In this document: one piece after another, positions 10,123 through 20,268 of the stretch
Layout of the letters: every line of letters starts with the position of its first letter
Numbering within the stretch: position 1 is the stretch's first letter
Notes under the pieces: generated by a model
Told to the model about the DNA's origin: nothing
The model's input: the letters and a program-made list of their open reading frames with translations, nothing else
Database searches by the model: none
Assembly: GCF_003340555.1 (NCBI RefSeq)
Contig: NZ_QPLJ01000008.1
Coordinates: forward strand, 62,001 to 126,000
Direction: 5' to 3'
Length of the DNA: 64,000 nucleotides
From: Jannaschia formosa
GTDB taxonomy: Bacteria; Pseudomonadota; Alphaproteobacteria; Rhodobacterales; Rhodobacteraceae
Program-made: the position numbers and the translations under genes

Positions 10123-11418
10123 TTACCGGTTCTCGACCTCGACGTAGTCGCGCATCGACGGCCCCGTATAGAGCTGGCGCGGACGCCCGATCTTCAGCGC
10201 CGGGTCCGACAGCTGTTCCTTCCACTGAGCGACCCAGCCCACGGTCCGCGACAGGGCGAAGATCGGCGTGAACATCGAGGTGGGGAAGCCCATCGCCTCG
10301 AGGATGATGCCCGAGTAGAAATCGACGTTCGGGAACAGCTTCTTCTCGGCGAAGTAGGGATCGGCGAGCGCCTGCTTCTCCAGCTCCTTGGCGACCTGCA
10401 GGGTCGGGTTGTTCTCGACGCCGAGCAGCTCCAGCACCTCGTCGGCGGACTGCTTCATCACGGTCGCGCGCGGGTCGAAGTTCTTGTAGACCCGATGGCC
10501 GAAGCCCATCAGGCGGAACGGGTCGTTCTTGTCCTTGGCGCGGGCGATGAATTCGGGGATGCGGTCGACGCTCCCGATCTCGCGCAGCATCTCCAGGCAG
10601 GCCTGGTTGGCGCCGCCATGGGCGGGCCCCCAGAGACAGGCGATGCCGGCGGCGATGCAGGCAAAAGGATTCGCGCCCGAGGAGGAGGCCAGCCGCACCG
10701 TCGAGGTCGAGGCGTTCTGCTCGTGATCGGCGTGCAGCGTGAAGATCCGGTCCATCGCGCGGGCGAGGATCGGGTCGACGTGATATTCCTCAGCCGGGAC
10801 CGAGAAGCACATCTTCAGGAAGTTCGACGCGTAGTCGAGCGCGTTGCTCGGATAGACGAAGGGCTGGCCGATCGAATACTTGTAGGCCATCGCCGCGATC
10901 GTCGGCATCTTCGCGATCAGGCGGATCGAGGCGACCTCGCGCTGCCACGGATCCGAGATATCGGTCGAGTCGTGGTAGAAGGCCGACATCGCGCCGACCA
11001 TGCCGACCATGATCGCCATAGGATGCGCGTCGCGGCGGAAGCCACGGGTGAAGTTGTGCATCTGCTCGTGGATCATCGTGTGCATCGTCACACGATTCTC
11101 GAAATCCTCGAGCTGCTCGGCCGACGGCAGGTCACCGTAGAGCAGCAGGTAGCAGACCTCGAGATAATGCGACTTCTCGGCCAGTTGCCCGATCGGATAG
11201 CCGCGATGCAGCAAGATGCCCTCGTCGCCGTCGATATAGGTGATCGCGCTCTCGCAGGCGGCGGTGGAGGTGAAGCCGGGGTCGTAGGTGAAGACACCGG
11301 CGCGGGCATAGAGCTTGCCGATATCGACCACGTCGGGGCCTTCGGTCGGGCTGTGGACCGGCAGCTCCCAGCTCTCGTTGCCCAAGGTGAGCGTCGCCGT
11401 CTTGTCGGTATCTGCCAT
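10123..11418 (-). CDS. gltA: citrate synthase
   Basis: This enzyme condenses acetyl-CoA with oxaloacetate to start the TCA cycle. At 431 residues it is the hexameric, NADH-sensitive type II form found in Gram-negative bacteria. The catalytic His sits in the [15 protein letters not shown] stretch, and the second His and the substrate-binding Arg in [18 protein letters not shown]. The catalytic Asp lies in the PNVDFYSGI region. The start [13 protein letters not shown] is typical of the family. It lies 84 bp downstream of gltX and 114 bp upstream of the peroxidase gene on the same strand. The gap before it holds a short inverted repeat (GGCAC/GTGCC, about 11471-11486), which could be the gltX terminator. 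Confidence 0.97.
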   Translation of the reverse strand: MADTDKTATLTLGNESWELPVHSPTEGPDVVDIGKLYARAGVFTYDPGFTSTAACESAITYIDGDEGILLHRGYPIGQLAEKSHYLEVCYLLLYGDLPSAEQLEDFENRVTMHTMIHEQMHNFTRGFRRDAHPMAIMVGMVGAMSAFYHDSTDISDPWQREVASIRLIAKMPTIAAMAYKYSIGQPFVYPSNALDYASNFLKMCFSVPAEEYHVDPILARAMDRIFTLHADHEQNASTSTVRLASSSGANPFACIAAGIACLWGPAHGGANQACLEMLREIGSVDRIPEFIARAKDKNDPFRLMGFGHRVYKNFDPRATVMKQSADEVLELLGVENNPTLQVAKELEKQALADPYFAEKKLFPNVDFYSGIILEAMGFPTSMFTPIFALSRTVGWVAQWKEQLSDPALKIGRPRQLYTGPSMRDYVEVENR

Positions 11419-11502
11419 GATCGTCCTTTCGTCCCCGGTCGCCGTGATTCGGGTGGCAACTTATTGATCGGGCACAGTTTCGTGCCGGTTGTCGTCAGGC
11501 GT

Positions 11503-12915
11503 TCAGTCGGCCTGCGCCCCCTGTGCCGCGGCCGCGTCGGTCAGACGGGCCAAGGTCTCGGCCCGTCCGAGGACGAGCATCATGTCGAAGACGCTGGGCG
11601 TGGCCGTCCGGCCGGCCAGGGCGGCCCGCAGGGGCGCCGCCAGCTTGCCGAGCCCGAGGCCGTTGGCCTGTGCGATGTCACCCACGGTGCCCTCCAACGC
11701 CTCGCGCGTCCAGCTAGCATTTTGCAGCTGCGGCGTCAATTCGTCCAGTATACCACGGGATACCGGATCCAGCGCCTGAGCCGCCTTCTTGTCCGGCACG
11801 ACCGGCCGTTCGGTAAGGGCGAAATGGGCGCGGTCCAGAAGCTGCGGCAGGGTCCGGCTCGCCTCCTTGACCACGGGCACGGCGGCGGCCAGCCGGGCCC
11901 GGTTCGGCGCAGGACGGCCGTCGCGCGCGGCGAAGTCCAGCGCGGCGGCGACGATCTCGTCATCCGCCATCGCGCTCAGATGCTGCCCCGAGATGTTCTC
12001 CAGCTTCTTGAGATCCAGCCGCGCGGGCGCCCGGCCGATGCCGCTCAGGTCGAACCATTCCTTCGCCTGCTCGTCGGTGAAGAACTCGTCGTCGCCATGA
12101 CTCCAGCCCAGCCGGGCGAGGTAGTTGCGCAGGGCCGGGGCGGGAAAGCCCATGGCCGCGTAGTCCTCGACGCCCAGCGCGCCGTGCCGCTTCGACAGCT
12201 TCTTCCCGTCGGCGCCGTGGATCAGCGGGATATGCGCCCAGACCGGCTCGGCCCAGCCCATCGCGCGGTAGATCTGGGCCTGCCGCGCGGCGTTCACCAG
12301 ATGGTCGTCGCCCCGGATCACATGCGTCACGCCCATGTCGTGGTCGTCGACCACCACGGCCAGCATGTAGGTCGGCGTCCCGTCCGAGCGCAGCAGCACC
12401 ATGTCGTCGAGCTGGTCGTTGCGCGTCACCACGCGGCCCTGGACGGCGTCCTCGATCACCGTCTCGCCCTCGCGCGGGGCACGCAGCCGGATCGCGAAGG
12501 GCGCGTCGGGATGCTCGGCCTCGGGCACGTCGCGCCAGGGGCTCTGGAACAGGGTGGAGCGGTTCTCGGCCCGGGCCGCTTCGCGGAAGGCCTCGATCTC
12601 CTCCTGGGTGGAAAAGCAGCGATAGGCGTGGCCGGCCGCCAGCATCGCCTGCGCGACCTCGGCGTGGCGCGGGGCGCTCGCGGCCTGACTCGTGGCCTCG
12701 CCGTCCCAGTCGAGCCCCAGCCAGCGCAGCCCGTCGAAGATCGCCTGCGTCGCCGCCTCGGTCGAGCGCGCGCGGTCGGTGTCCTCGATCCGCAGAAGGA
12801 ACCTGCCACCGCGCCCGCGCGCGTAGAGCCAGTTGAACAGCGCCGTCCGCGCACCTCCGATATGCAGGAACCCGGTCGGCGAGGGGGCGAAGCGGGTGAC
12901 GACGGGGTCGGACAT
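11503..12915 (-). CDS. gltX: glutamyl-tRNA synthetase
   Basis: This class I aminoacyl-tRNA synthetase charges tRNA-Glu. I chose the ATG at 12915 because it gives [20 protein letters not shown], the standard N-terminus, and 470 residues. An upstream in-frame ATG would add 35 unrelated residues and run almost into the comEC start. The HIGH motif appears as HIGG near residue 17, and KMSKS as KKLSKRHG near residue 240. Alphaproteobacteria often carry two GltX paralogs, one of which can favour tRNA-Gln. I cannot tell which this is. It is divergent from comEC, with 107 bp between the starts, and gltA follows on the same strand. Confidence 0.95.
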   Translation of the reverse strand: MSDPVVTRFAPSPTGFLHIGGARTALFNWLYARGRGGRFLLRIEDTDRARSTEAATQAIFDGLRWLGLDWDGEATSQAASAPRHAEVAQAMLAAGHAYRCFSTQEEIEAFREAARAENRSTLFQSPWRDVPEAEHPDAPFAIRLRAPREGETVIEDAVQGRVVTRNDQLDDMVLLRSDGTPTYMLAVVVDDHDMGVTHVIRGDDHLVNAARQAQIYRAMGWAEPVWAHIPLIHGADGKKLSKRHGALGVEDYAAMGFPAPALRNYLARLGWSHGDDEFFTDEQAKEWFDLSGIGRAPARLDLKKLENISGQHLSAMADDEIVAAALDFAARDGRPAPNRARLAAAVPVVKEASRTLPQLLDRAHFALTERPVVPDKKAAQALDPVSRGILDELTPQLQNASWTREALEGTVGDIAQANGLGLGKLAAPLRAALAGRTATPSVFDMMLVLGRAETLARLTDAAAAQGAQAD

Positions 12916-12950
12916 GCGGGTCTCCGAAGGCAGGTGGGCGCCTGGCGCGG

Positions 12951-12965
12951 TTAACGGTTTGGTAA
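12951..12965 (+). promoter_or_regulatory. candidate CtrA box upstream of comEC
   Basis: TTAA, seven bases, then GTAAC: one mismatch from TTAA-N7-TTAAC. It ends 58 bp before the comEC ATG and 36 bp from the divergent gltX start. A wider dyad GGTTA-N9-TAACC overlaps it. In Rhodobacter capsulatus the competence genes, including comEC, depend on CtrA, which makes this site credible. Binding itself is inferred. Confidence 0.6.
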
Positions 12966-13022
12966 CCAGACGCGGGCCAGGATCGGGGGCGGTTCTATGG
13001 GCCGCGTTCGCGGAGGACAAGG

Positions 13023-15086
13023 ATGGACCCGGCCGCCGCGCTCGCCTCGCGCGCCACGCTGCCCGACCGGCTGGTCGCGGCCTGCCAGGGGCTGCGCGGG
13101 CGGCGCCTTCTCTGGCTCGCGCTGGCCTGGGGCACCGGGATCGGCCTCTACTTCGCCCTGCCGGTGGAGCCCGCGGCGGCGCAGCTCGCCGGGCTGGCGG
13201 TGCTCGTGGCCGGTCTCGGTGGGCTGGCGCTGCTCCTTCGCGCCTCGGTCGGGGTGCTTCCCCTGCTGCTCGCGGCGCTCGTGGCCGGCACGCTGGCAGG
13301 TTCGCTCCGCAGCGCCATCGTCGCCGGGCCGGTGCTCGACTTCCGCTACTACGGCGCCGTCGAGGGCCGCGTCGTCACCATCGACCGCTCCGCCTCGGAG
13401 GCGGTGCGCCTGACGCTGGACCGCGTCCGGCTCGACGGCCTCGGCCCGGCGGAGACGCCGCTCCGCGTCCGGATCTCGCTCCACGGCGAGGCCGGGGCGG
13501 ATCCGCGGCCCGGGACGCGGGTGATGACCACCGCGCATCTCTCCGCCCCGAACGGCCCGGTGGAACCCGGCGGCTTCGACTTCCAGCGCCACGCCTGGTT
13601 CCTGCAGCTCGGCGCCATCGGCTACACCCGCGTGCCCGTGCTGGAGGCCGCGGCGCCTGATCTTGGCCCTTCGGTCTGGATCGGCCGCCTTCGCCGCGAC
13701 CTAGCCGAGGGGCTGCGCGTCAGGCTGCCGGGCGAGCGCGGCGAGGTCGCCGCCGCGCTCGTCACCGGCGACCGCTCCGGCATGCCGGAAGAGGTGACGG
13801 AGGCGCTGCGCCGCTCCAACCTCGCGCATCTGCTGGCGATCTCGGGGCTGCATATGGGCCTGATCGTCGGCTTCGTCTTCTGGGCCGTGCGCGGGGGACT
13901 CGCGCTCTGGCCCGCAGTGGCGCTGCGCCACCCGATCCGGATCTGGGCGGCGCTCGCCGCGATCCCGGTCGCGGCGGCATACCTGCTGCTCTCCGGCGCA
14001 TCGGTCGCGACGCAGCGCGCCTTCGTCATGGCGCTGGTCATGCTCGGCGCCATCGTCCTCGGCCGCCGGGCGCTGTCAATGCGCTCCGTCGCGCTTGCGG
14101 CGCTGGTCGTGCTGGCCTGGCGGCCCGAATCGCTGACCGGTCCGGGATTTCAGATGTCCTTCGCCGCGACGGGCGCGCTGGTCCTGGCCTTCCGCGCCCT
14201 GTCCGACCGGCGCGAGTCCCTGGGGGGCTGGATGTCCGGCTGGCGCGGCACGGTGCTGTCGCTCTTCGTCTCGTCGCTGGTCGCGGGGCTCGCGACCGGG
14301 CCCATCGCGGCGTTGCACTTCAATCGGTTCGGGCAATACGGCCTGCTCGCCAACCTGCTCGCCGTCCCCGCGATGGGCACCCTGGTCATGCCGCTCCTGC
14401 TCGTCGGGCTGCTGCTCTGGCCGCTGGGGCTGGAATCCGGCCCGCTCTGGCTGGCGGGACTCGGCATCGGCTACGTCATCGAGGTCGCGCGCATCGTCGC
14501 GGCGCTGCCGGGCTCGGTCGGCCATGTGCAGGCGCCGGGCGCCAGGGTGCTGCCGCTGCTCGGCCTCGGCATGACGCTGCTCGCCTGCGCGGTCCGCTGG
14601 GGGCGCCTCGTCGGCCTCGCCTGCCTTGCCGCGGCCGCGGGGTTCTGGTGGGCAAGCCCCCGGCCGGACCTGCTGATCGCGGGCGACGGGCGACTGGTCG
14701 GCGCAATGACGGAAGAGGGCCGCTGGCTCAGCCGCGGGAGCGGGGCGGGATTTGCCGCGGAGGTCTGGCTCGAAAACGACGGCGACGCGTTGAGCCAGGC
14801 CGGGGCAGCGGCGCGCGAGGGGCCGGTCCCGGGCCTGCCGCGCGTGATCGCGCTGCGCGGCAAGACGGGCCTTCCCGAGGCGCTCGCCGATTGCCGCAAG
14901 GATGGCGCCTGGATCGTCACGCCGGTCAGGGTCGAGGCGCCGGCGCCGGGATGCGCGATCTTCGACGAACTGCGCCTGCGCGAGACCGGCTCCATCGCCT
15001 TCCACCTAGACGGCAGGCGGGTCGAGACGGCGGCGGAACGGCAAGGCCTCCGGCCCTGGACCGCCGCCTGGCGCGCGGCTCAGTAG
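13023..15086 (+). CDS. comEC: ComEC/Rec2-type DNA uptake channel
   Basis: This 687-residue polytopic membrane protein is expected to pass single-stranded DNA across the inner membrane. In Rhodobacter, ComEC lets cells receive DNA from gene transfer agents. The N-terminal DUF4131 region has two or more membrane helices (residues 25-95) and a soluble OB-like part. The central Competence domain contains the conserved [14 protein letters not shown] stretch near residue 275 and many helices. The C-terminal 150 residues lack the HxHxDH metal motif of the beta-lactamase-like nuclease domain found in Bacillus ComEC. A strong ribosome site (CGGAGGACAAGG) precedes the ATG. The end overlaps the convergent lexA end by seven bases. 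Confidence 0.93.
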   Translation: MDPAAALASRATLPDRLVAACQGLRGRRLLWLALAWGTGIGLYFALPVEPAAAQLAGLAVLVAGLGGLALLLRASVGVLPLLLAALVAGTLAGSLRSAIVAGPVLDFRYYGAVEGRVVTIDRSASEAVRLTLDRVRLDGLGPAETPLRVRISLHGEAGADPRPGTRVMTTAHLSAPNGPVEPGGFDFQRHAWFLQLGAIGYTRVPVLEAAAPDLGPSVWIGRLRRDLAEGLRVRLPGERGEVAAALVTGDRSGMPEEVTEALRRSNLAHLLAISGLHMGLIVGFVFWAVRGGLALWPAVALRHPIRIWAALAAIPVAAAYLLLSGASVATQRAFVMALVMLGAIVLGRRALSMRSVALAALVVLAWRPESLTGPGFQMSFAATGALVLAFRALSDRRESLGGWMSGWRGTVLSLFVSSLVAGLATGPIAALHFNRFGQYGLLANLLAVPAMGTLVMPLLLVGLLLWPLGLESGPLWLAGLGIGYVIEVARIVAALPGSVGHVQAPGARVLPLLGLGMTLLACAVRWGRLVGLACLAAAAGFWWASPRPDLLIAGDGRLVGAMTEEGRWLSRGSGAGFAAEVWLENDGDALSQAGAAAREGPVPGLPRVIALRGKTGLPEALADCRKDGAWIVTPVRVEAPAPGCAIFDELRLRETGSIAFHLDGRRVETAAERQGLRPWTAAWRAAQ

Positions 15087-15778
15087 CTGCGGATGAGCCC
15101 CACGAGGCGGCCCTGCACGCGGACGCGGTCCTCGGGCAGCATCCGGGTCTCGTAGGCAGCATTCGCCGCCTCCAGCGCGATCATGCCCTTGGCGCGGCGA
15201 TAGCGCTTCAGCGTCGCCTCATGACCGTCGACGAGGGCGACGACGATGTCGCCGTTGTCGGCGGTGCCCTGTTCGCGGATGACGACGACGTCGCCGTCGT
15301 TGATGCCGGCGTCGATCATGGAATCGCCCTTCACTTCCAGCGCGTAATGCTCGCCTCCGCGGTCGAGCATGTGGCCGGGGACGGCGACCTGGCCGGAGCC
15401 GTCGCTGATCGCCTCGATCGGGACACCGGCGGCGATGCGGCCCATGAGCGGCACCTCGCGGGCGTCCACGGATACCGGGCGGGCCGAGGACGGTGCGGCC
15501 GGGGCCTCGTCGGGCAGGTCGCCGTCGATGATGCGGGGCTGGAAACCCGTTGATTTGGCGAGGTCTTCTGGCAAGCGGACAATCTCGATGGCGCGGGCGC
15601 GGTGGGCGAGGCGGCGGATGAAGCCCCGCTCCTCCAGAGCGGTGATGAGGCGGTGGATCCCCGACTTGGAACGGAGATCCAGCGCGTCCTTCATCTCGTC
15701 GAAGGACGGGGGGACGCCGTCGCGTTGAACGCGCTTGTGGATGAAGGCCAGCAGGTCGCGTTGCTTGCGCGTCAGCAT
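15080..15778 (-). CDS. lexA: SOS repressor LexA
   Basis: LexA represses DNA-damage genes and cleaves itself when stimulated by RecA. I chose the ATG at 15778, giving [16 protein letters not shown] and 232 residues. A longer frame would add 26 residues encoded across the LexA box. The winged-helix N-domain covers residues 1-65. The cleavage site is Ala117-Gly118 in GRIAAGVP. The serine-lysine dyad is Ser153 (GDSMID) and Lys191 (EATLKR). It is the last gene of the trpG-trpD-trpC-moaC-moeA string but has its own box 41 bp upstream, so it is probably autoregulated independently of the operon. Confidence 0.97.
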   Translation of the reverse strand: MLTRKQRDLLAFIHKRVQRDGVPPSFDEMKDALDLRSKSGIHRLITALEERGFIRRLAHRARAIEIVRLPEDLAKSTGFQPRIIDGDLPDEAPAAPSSARPVSVDAREVPLMGRIAAGVPIEAISDGSGQVAVPGHMLDRGGEHYALEVKGDSMIDAGINDGDVVVIREQGTADNGDIVVALVDGHEATLKRYRRAKGMIALEAANAAYETRMLPEDRVRVQGRLVGLIRSY

Positions 15779-15818
15779 GTCCGGGACTCCCGTACTTCTC
15801 TCGATGTGATCCGCTTTC

Positions 15819-15833
15819 GTTCTAGTAAGGTTC
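15819..15833. promoter_or_regulatory. LexA (SOS) box of lexA
   Basis: GTTC, TAGTAAG, GTTC: an exact match to the alphaproteobacterial LexA direct repeat GTTC-N7-GTTC (read on the plus strand; GAAC-N7-GAAC toward lexA). It lies 41 bp upstream of the lexA start, between moeA and lexA. Confidence 0.88.
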
Positions 15834-15898
15834 CGGTTTCGTGTCAACGATTTCATGTCGGACCGACGGGTGATCCACGGGTGATCCGCGTCGGACGT

Positions 15899-17074
15899 TC
15901 AGTCGGACAGGTCGAGCACCGGGACGGCCATGCCCTCGGCCGCCTCGGGCGCGTGGGGCGGGCGGATGACCAGAGCGTCGGCCGAGGCAAGCACCGACAG
16001 CAGCGAGCTGTCCTGCCGGTCGGCGACGCGCACCGATCCGCCGGGCTCGACCCGCGCGCGCATGTAGTGCTGGCGCGGGCCGTTCGCGCCGACCGGAGCG
16101 GCGAGGGGGCGCGTCGCGGGCGCGTCCTCGTCCGGCAGGCCGAGCATGCGGCGCAGCATCGGCAGGACGAAGACCCGGGTGCAGACCATCGCCGAGACCG
16201 GGTTGCCGGGCAGGCCGACCACGGCCATGCCGCCGAGCCGCCCGGCCATCAGCGGCTTGCCGGGACGCATGGCGACCTTGTGGAAGTCGGGCGCCATGCC
16301 CGCCGCCTGCAGCGCGCCCGCGACGAGATCGTGGTCGCCGACCGACGCGCCGCCGACGGTCAGCAGCAGGTCCGAGCCCCGGGCCAGCGCGATGGCGGTG
16401 GCAAGACTTTCGGCCGTGTCCCGCGCGATCGGCAGGAGGCGCGCCTCGGCCCCCCGCGCCTCGACCGTGGCGGCGAGGCCGTAGCCGTTGGAGGCGGTGA
16501 TCTCTCCGGGGCCGAGCGGCGCGCCGGGCGGGCGCAGCTCGTCCCCGGTCATCAGGATCGCGACGACCGGCCTCTGCGCGACGGGGACGCGGGCGTGGCC
16601 CATCGCGGCGAGCAGGGCGATGTCGCGGGGGCCGAGCGGAGCGTCCCGGTGGAAGGGCGTGCCTGCGGCGAAGTCGCCGCCCGCCGGGCGGACATGGGTC
16701 GTGGGGCCGGGGTCGGCGGTCACGGTCGCGCAGTCGCCGTCGCGGGTGATGTCCTCCTGGATGACGATGCGGGTCGCGCCGTCGGGCAGGGGGGCGCCGG
16801 TGAAGATGCGGACCGTCTGGCCGGGGCCGACGCGGCCGGAAAAGGGATGGCCTGCCGCCGCCTCTCCGATCACTTCGAAGGCGTCGCCGACCGCGGCCTC
16901 GCCCGCCACGGCGTAGCCGTCCATGGCCGAGGCGGCGAAGGGGGGCTGGGTCTGGCGCGCGGCGACCGGGCCGGCCAGCACGCGACCCGCTGCGGCGCGG
17001 AGCGGAACCTCTTCCGGAGCCGGCCGCGAGACCAGCGCCATCAGCCGGGCGCGCGCCTCCTCGACCGGGATCAC
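15899..17074 (-). CDS. moeA: molybdopterin molybdenumtransferase
   Basis: MoeA inserts molybdate into adenylylated molybdopterin to finish molybdenum cofactor. The GTG start at 17074 gives [16 protein letters not shown], a standard MoeA N-terminus, and 391 residues. GTGA overlaps the moaC stop, showing tight coupling. The conserved [16 protein letters not shown] and [13 protein letters not shown] blocks are present, as are the MoCF-binding-domain motif [13 protein letters not shown] and the GLPGNPVSA loop. No ATG fits: the frame continues upstream out of moaC's other frame and would make an implausible 561-residue protein. The gene sits between moaC and lexA. Confidence 0.95.
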   Translation of the reverse strand: MIPVEEARARLMALVSRPAPEEVPLRAAAGRVLAGPVAARQTQPPFAASAMDGYAVAGEAAVGDAFEVIGEAAAGHPFSGRVGPGQTVRIFTGAPLPDGATRIVIQEDITRDGDCATVTADPGPTTHVRPAGGDFAAGTPFHRDAPLGPRDIALLAAMGHARVPVAQRPVVAILMTGDELRPPGAPLGPGEITASNGYGLAATVEARGAEARLLPIARDTAESLATAIALARGSDLLLTVGGASVGDHDLVAGALQAAGMAPDFHKVAMRPGKPLMAGRLGGMAVVGLPGNPVSAMVCTRVFVLPMLRRMLGLPDEDAPATRPLAAPVGANGPRQHYMRARVEPGGSVRVADRQDSSLLSVLASADALVIRPPHAPEAAEGMAVPVLDLSD

Positions 17075-17550
17075 GGGGCGCCGGCCTGCCAGTCGCCCGA
17101 CTTGCCGCCCGTCTTCGCCAGCAGCCGGACGGGACCGATCACCATGTCCTTCTGCGCCGCCTTCAGCATGTCGTAGACCGTGAGGCAGGCGAGGGAGACG
17201 GCGGTCAGCGCCTCCATCTCGACGCCGGTGCGGCCGGTCGTGCCGACGGTGGCGACGAGGCGCAGGCCGGGGAGGGATTCGTCCGGCTCGATCTCGATCG
17301 AGACCTTCGAGAGCGGCAGGGGATGGCAGAGCGGGATCAGTTCGGCGGTCCGCTTGGCCGCCATGATCCCGGCCAGCCGCGCCACGCCGGCCACGTCGCC
17401 CTTCTTCGCGGTGCCGCTGGTCACGAGGGCGAGCGTCTCGGGCGCCATCGTCACCGCGCCCTCGGCCACGGCGACGCGGTCGGTGACGTCCTTGGCAGAA
17501 ACGTCGACCATGTGTGCCGCGCCCGTCGCGTCGAAATGCGTGAGGGTCAT
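17071..17550 (-). CDS. moaC: cyclic pyranopterin monophosphate synthase
   Basis: This enzyme performs the second step of molybdenum cofactor synthesis, forming cPMP from 3',8-cyclo-GTP. At 159 residues it is full length. Conserved segments are [18 protein letters not shown] (residues 14-31), [32 protein letters not shown] and YDMLKA. The family's catalytic lysine-containing C-terminal region ([16 protein letters not shown]) is also present. It overlaps moeA downstream (GTGA). It follows trpC after a 166-base spacer that carries a GC-rich repeat element and a possible short frame. Confidence 0.96.
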   Translation of the reverse strand: MTLTHFDATGAAHMVDVSAKDVTDRVAVAEGAVTMAPETLALVTSGTAKKGDVAGVARLAGIMAAKRTAELIPLCHPLPLSKVSIEIEPDESLPGLRLVATVGTTGRTGVEMEALTAVSLACLTVYDMLKAAQKDMVIGPVRLLAKTGGKSGDWQAGAP

Positions 17551-17720
17551 GCCGGTCCGACGGGGTTGGGCCTGGGCGCGGCACGGCGGCGCTGGCGGAG
17601 GGACCGGGGGCCAGCCCCCGGAGCCCCCGGGATATTTGCGGAGGGAAGAAGGAGGGGGCGGCGCGTTAACCTTAACGAGAGGTTGAGGCGGAGGAGGATG
17701 GCGAGGCGCTCCGGGGTCAT
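17547..17720 (-). CDS. possible 57-codon linking frame between trpC and moaC
   Basis: Its ATG overlaps the trpC stop (ATGA) and its TGA overlaps the moaC ATG (ATGA), so ribosomes could in principle run straight through the spacer. The product would start [18 protein letters not shown] and turn Pro/Arg-rich. The second half is encoded by the GC-rich repeat element, which argues against a conserved protein. Many starts begin ATGAC, so such overlaps arise easily by chance. Listed because of the double overlap, not because I recognise a family. Confidence 0.2.
   Translation of the reverse strand: MTPERLAILLRLNLSLRLTRRPLLLPSANIPGAPGAGPRSLRQRRRAAPRPNPVGPA
17604..17655 (+). repeat. GC-rich intergenic element with CCCCCGGGATATTT core (copy 1)
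   Basis: A CCGGGGG / CCAG / CCCCCGG hairpin (17604-17621) is followed by CCCCCGGGATATTT and then an A/G-rich tail, GGAGGGAAGAAGGAGG. The same order (hairpin, CCCCCGG-purines-TATTT, A/G tail) recurs at 45407-45498. Similar elements are common between genes in Rhodobacteraceae. Their function is unknown. Confidence 0.6.
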
Positions 17721-18529
17721 CGCATCGCCCGGAGCGGCGTGGCGAGCAGGGCGCGGGTCGCGGTGGCGATGTCGGGCTGGCGCATCAGGCTTTCGCCGAC
17801 GAGGAAGCTGCGGGCGCCGTAGCGTGCCATCTCGGCCAGGTCCTCGGGCGTCGACAGGCCGGATTCGCAGACCAGCATCCGGTCGACCGGCGCGCGGCGC
17901 GACAGGTCCCGCGTCACCTGAAGATCGGTGACGAAGGTATTGAGATCGCGGTTGTTGATGCCGAGGAGGCGGGAGGAGAGGCGTTCGGCTCGCGCCAGTT
18001 CCTCGGCGTTGTGGATCTCGATCAGCGCGTCCATGCCCCATTCGGTCGCCGCCGCCTCCAGCTCGGCGGCCTGCGCGTCGGAGACGGAGGCCAGGATGAT
18101 CAGGATGCAGTCGGCGCCCAGCGCCCGGCTCTCGACCACCTGCCAGGGGTCGTAGAGGAAGTCCTTGCGCAGCACCGGCAGGTCGACCTCTGCGCGGGCC
18201 TCGATCAGGAACCGGTCGTCGCCCTGGAAGGACGGGCCGTCGGTCAGCACCGAAAGGCAGGTCGCGCCGCCTTCGGCATAGGCCCGGGCGAGCGCGGGCG
18301 GGTCGAACTCGGCCCGGATCAGGCCCTTGGAGGGGCTGGCCTTCTTGATCTCGGCGATGAGGCCGTAACCCTCGATGCTGGCCTGGCGCAGCGCTTCGCC
18401 GAAGGGGCGGACGGGGTCGGCGGCGCGGGCCTCGGTCTCGATCTCGGAGAGGGGCCGGGCGGACTTGCGGGCGGCGATCTCCTCCAGCTTGTAGGCCTTG
18501 ATCTTGTCGAGGATGGTCGGCGCGCTCAT
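17717..18529 (-). CDS. trpC: indole-3-glycerol phosphate synthase
   Basis: This TIM-barrel enzyme closes the indole ring in tryptophan synthesis. At 270 residues it is monofunctional, not fused to TrpF. The catalytic region [15 protein letters not shown] (about residues 76-90) carries the invariant lysine. [38 protein letters not shown] and [12 protein letters not shown] follow in the expected order. The start overlaps the trpD stop as ATGA. The operon order trpG-trpD-trpC-moaC-moeA-lexA links tryptophan, molybdenum cofactor and SOS genes on one strand. Confidence 0.97.
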   Translation of the reverse strand: MSAPTILDKIKAYKLEEIAARKSARPLSEIETEARAADPVRPFGEALRQASIEGYGLIAEIKKASPSKGLIRAEFDPPALARAYAEGGATCLSVLTDGPSFQGDDRFLIEARAEVDLPVLRKDFLYDPWQVVESRALGADCILIILASVSDAQAAELEAAATEWGMDALIEIHNAEELARAERLSSRLLGINNRDLNTFVTDLQVTRDLSRRAPVDRMLVCESGLSTPEDLAEMARYGARSFLVGESLMRQPDIATATRALLATPLRAMR

Positions 18530-19545
18530 GCGGGGTCCTTCCGGGTGATCCGGGCCAGGGCGTCCACCTTGGCCATCGCCGCGCCGGTATCGATGGAGGA
18601 GGCCGCCATGTCGACCCCCTCGGGCAGGTCGGAGACCACCCGCGCGACCAGCAGCGCCGCGGCGGCGTTGAGCAGCACCGCATCGCGATAGGGCGAGAGC
18701 TTCCCCTCGAGCAGGGCGCGGAAGGCGCGGCCGTTCTCGGCGGGGTCGCCGCCCAGGATCGATTCGAACGGATGGGTCGGCAGGCCCGCGTCGTCGGGCG
18801 TGATCTCGATCTCGCTGATCTCGCCCTCGGAGAGGACGGCGACCGAGGTCGGCCCGGCGATGGAGATCTCGTCGGTGCCGTCATGGCCGTGGACGAGCCA
18901 GGCCGAGACCGAGCCCAGGTCGCGCAGCACCTCGGCCATGGGACGGATCAGCGCGGGCGAAAAGGCGCCGGTGAGCTGCATCCTCACGCCCGCCGGATTG
19001 GTGAGCGGGCCGAGCACGTTGAACACCGTGCGGGTGCCGAGTTCGGACCGGACGGGCATGACGTGGCGCGTGGCCGGGTGGTGCATCGGCGCCATCATGA
19101 AGCAGATGCCCGCCTCGTTCAGCGCCCGCTCGGCCACGGCGGCGCCGACATTCACCTCGATCCCCATCTGGGTCAGCACGTCGGCGGCGCCCGATTTCGA
19201 CGACAGGTTGCGGTTGCCGTGCTTGGCCACGGGCACGCCTGCGCCCGCGACCACGAAGGCGGTGGCGGTCGAGATGTTCAGCGTGCCCTTGCCGTCGCCC
19301 CCGGTGCCGACGATGTCCATCGCGCCCGGCGGCGCGGAGACCTTGTTGCAGCGCGCGCGCATCGCGGCGGCGGCGGCGGCGATCTCGGCGGTGGTCTCGC
19401 CGCGGGTGCGGAGCGCCATCAGAAAGCCCGCGATCTGGGCAGGGGTGGCGTCGCCGTCGAAGAAGGCGGCGAAGGCGGACTCCGCCTCCTCGCGCGTCAG
19501 GGCGCGGTCGGGGGCGGCGTCGATCAGGCGCTTCAGGTCGGTCAT
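18526..19545 (-). CDS. trpD: anthranilate phosphoribosyltransferase
   Basis: TrpD transfers phosphoribose from PRPP to anthranilate. At 339 residues it is full length. The PRPP-binding glycine-rich loop [14 protein letters not shown] lies at about residues 81-94. Also visible are [19 protein letters not shown], the HPATRHV segment, and [14 protein letters not shown]. It overlaps trpG upstream and trpC downstream by four bases each (ATGA), so the three genes are one translational unit. Confidence 0.97.
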   Translation of the reverse strand: MTDLKRLIDAAPDRALTREEAESAFAAFFDGDATPAQIAGFLMALRTRGETTAEIAAAAAAMRARCNKVSAPPGAMDIVGTGGDGKGTLNISTATAFVVAGAGVPVAKHGNRNLSSKSGAADVLTQMGIEVNVGAAVAERALNEAGICFMMAPMHHPATRHVMPVRSELGTRTVFNVLGPLTNPAGVRMQLTGAFSPALIRPMAEVLRDLGSVSAWLVHGHDGTDEISIAGPTSVAVLSEGEISEIEITPDDAGLPTHPFESILGGDPAENGRAFRALLEGKLSPYRDAVLLNAAAALLVARVVSDLPEGVDMAASSIDTGAAMAKVDALARITRKDPA

Positions 19546-20123
19546 GCGAGGACCGGGAGCAGGTCGAGGAAGTTCTTGAGCAGCGCGTGGCCGTGTTGGG
19601 ACGCGATGCTCTCGGGGTGGAACTGGACGCCGTGGATCGGCAGGCTCTCGTGGCGCAGGCCCATGATGGTGCCGTCGGCGAGCTGGGCGTTGACCTTCAG
19701 GGCGTCGGGCAGGGTGGCGCGCTCCACGATCAGGGAGTGGTAGCGGGTGGCGTCGAAGGCGGCGGGCAGGCCCGCGAAGACGCCGGTGCCGTCGTTCTCC
19801 ATCCGGCCGAGCTTGCCGTGGACGATCTGGCCCGCGCGCACGACGCGGCCGCCGAAGGCCTGGCCGATGGCCTGGTGGCCGAGGCAGACGCCCAGAAGCG
19901 GGGTGCCGGTCTCGGCGCAGGCCTGCACCATCGGCAGGCAGATCCCCGCCTGGTCGGGGTCGCAGGGGCCGGGGCTGAGCAACACGCCGGCGGGGTTCAG
20001 CCCCATCGCTTCCTGTACGTTCATCGCGTCGTTGCGTATGACGCGCACCTCGGCACCCTGTTCCGCAACGTAATGGACGAGGTTCCAGGTGAAGCTATCG
20101 TAATTGTCGATGAGCAGCAGCAA
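19542..20123 (-). CDS. trpG: anthranilate synthase glutamine amidotransferase subunit
   Basis: TrpG supplies ammonia from glutamine to TrpE, which is not in this window. At 193 residues it is a complete class I amidotransferase. [17 protein letters not shown] opens the protein, LLSPGPCDP forms the oxyanion strand, the nucleophilic Cys lies in [10 protein letters not shown] (near residue 80), and the His/Glu pair is in VQFHPESI. The start is TTG at 20123. It is supported by a strong GGGAGGA ribosome site at 20136-20130 with a 6-base spacer, and no ATG fits. The 145-base region up to the divergent deacetylase gene should hold the operon promoter. Confidence 0.96.
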   Translation of the reverse strand: MLLLIDNYDSFTWNLVHYVAEQGAEVRVIRNDAMNVQEAMGLNPAGVLLSPGPCDPDQAGICLPMVQACAETGTPLLGVCLGHQAIGQAFGGRVVRAGQIVHGKLGRMENDGTGVFAGLPAAFDATRYHSLIVERATLPDALKVNAQLADGTIMGLRHESLPIHGVQFHPESIASQHGHALLKNFLDLLPVLA

Positions 20124-20268
20124 GCCGGTTCCTCCCTCGGGCGCCGGACGGGGTGCCAGGGGCGGCGCGCGGGGCTATACATGCCTGCGGCCCGGGGGCA
20201 GGGTCAAGCAGGGTCGGCGCGGCCGAGCGGGGCCGCGTGCGGGTTATCGGCAGGGAAGGGCTATTCGG

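Noticed and set aside
17672-17686. TTAA-N7-TTGA, a further possible CtrA box
   Set aside because: It lies in the trpC-moaC spacer inside an operon, has one mismatch and no gene at the typical 50-60 bp spacing. Probably chance next to AT-rich repeat DNA.
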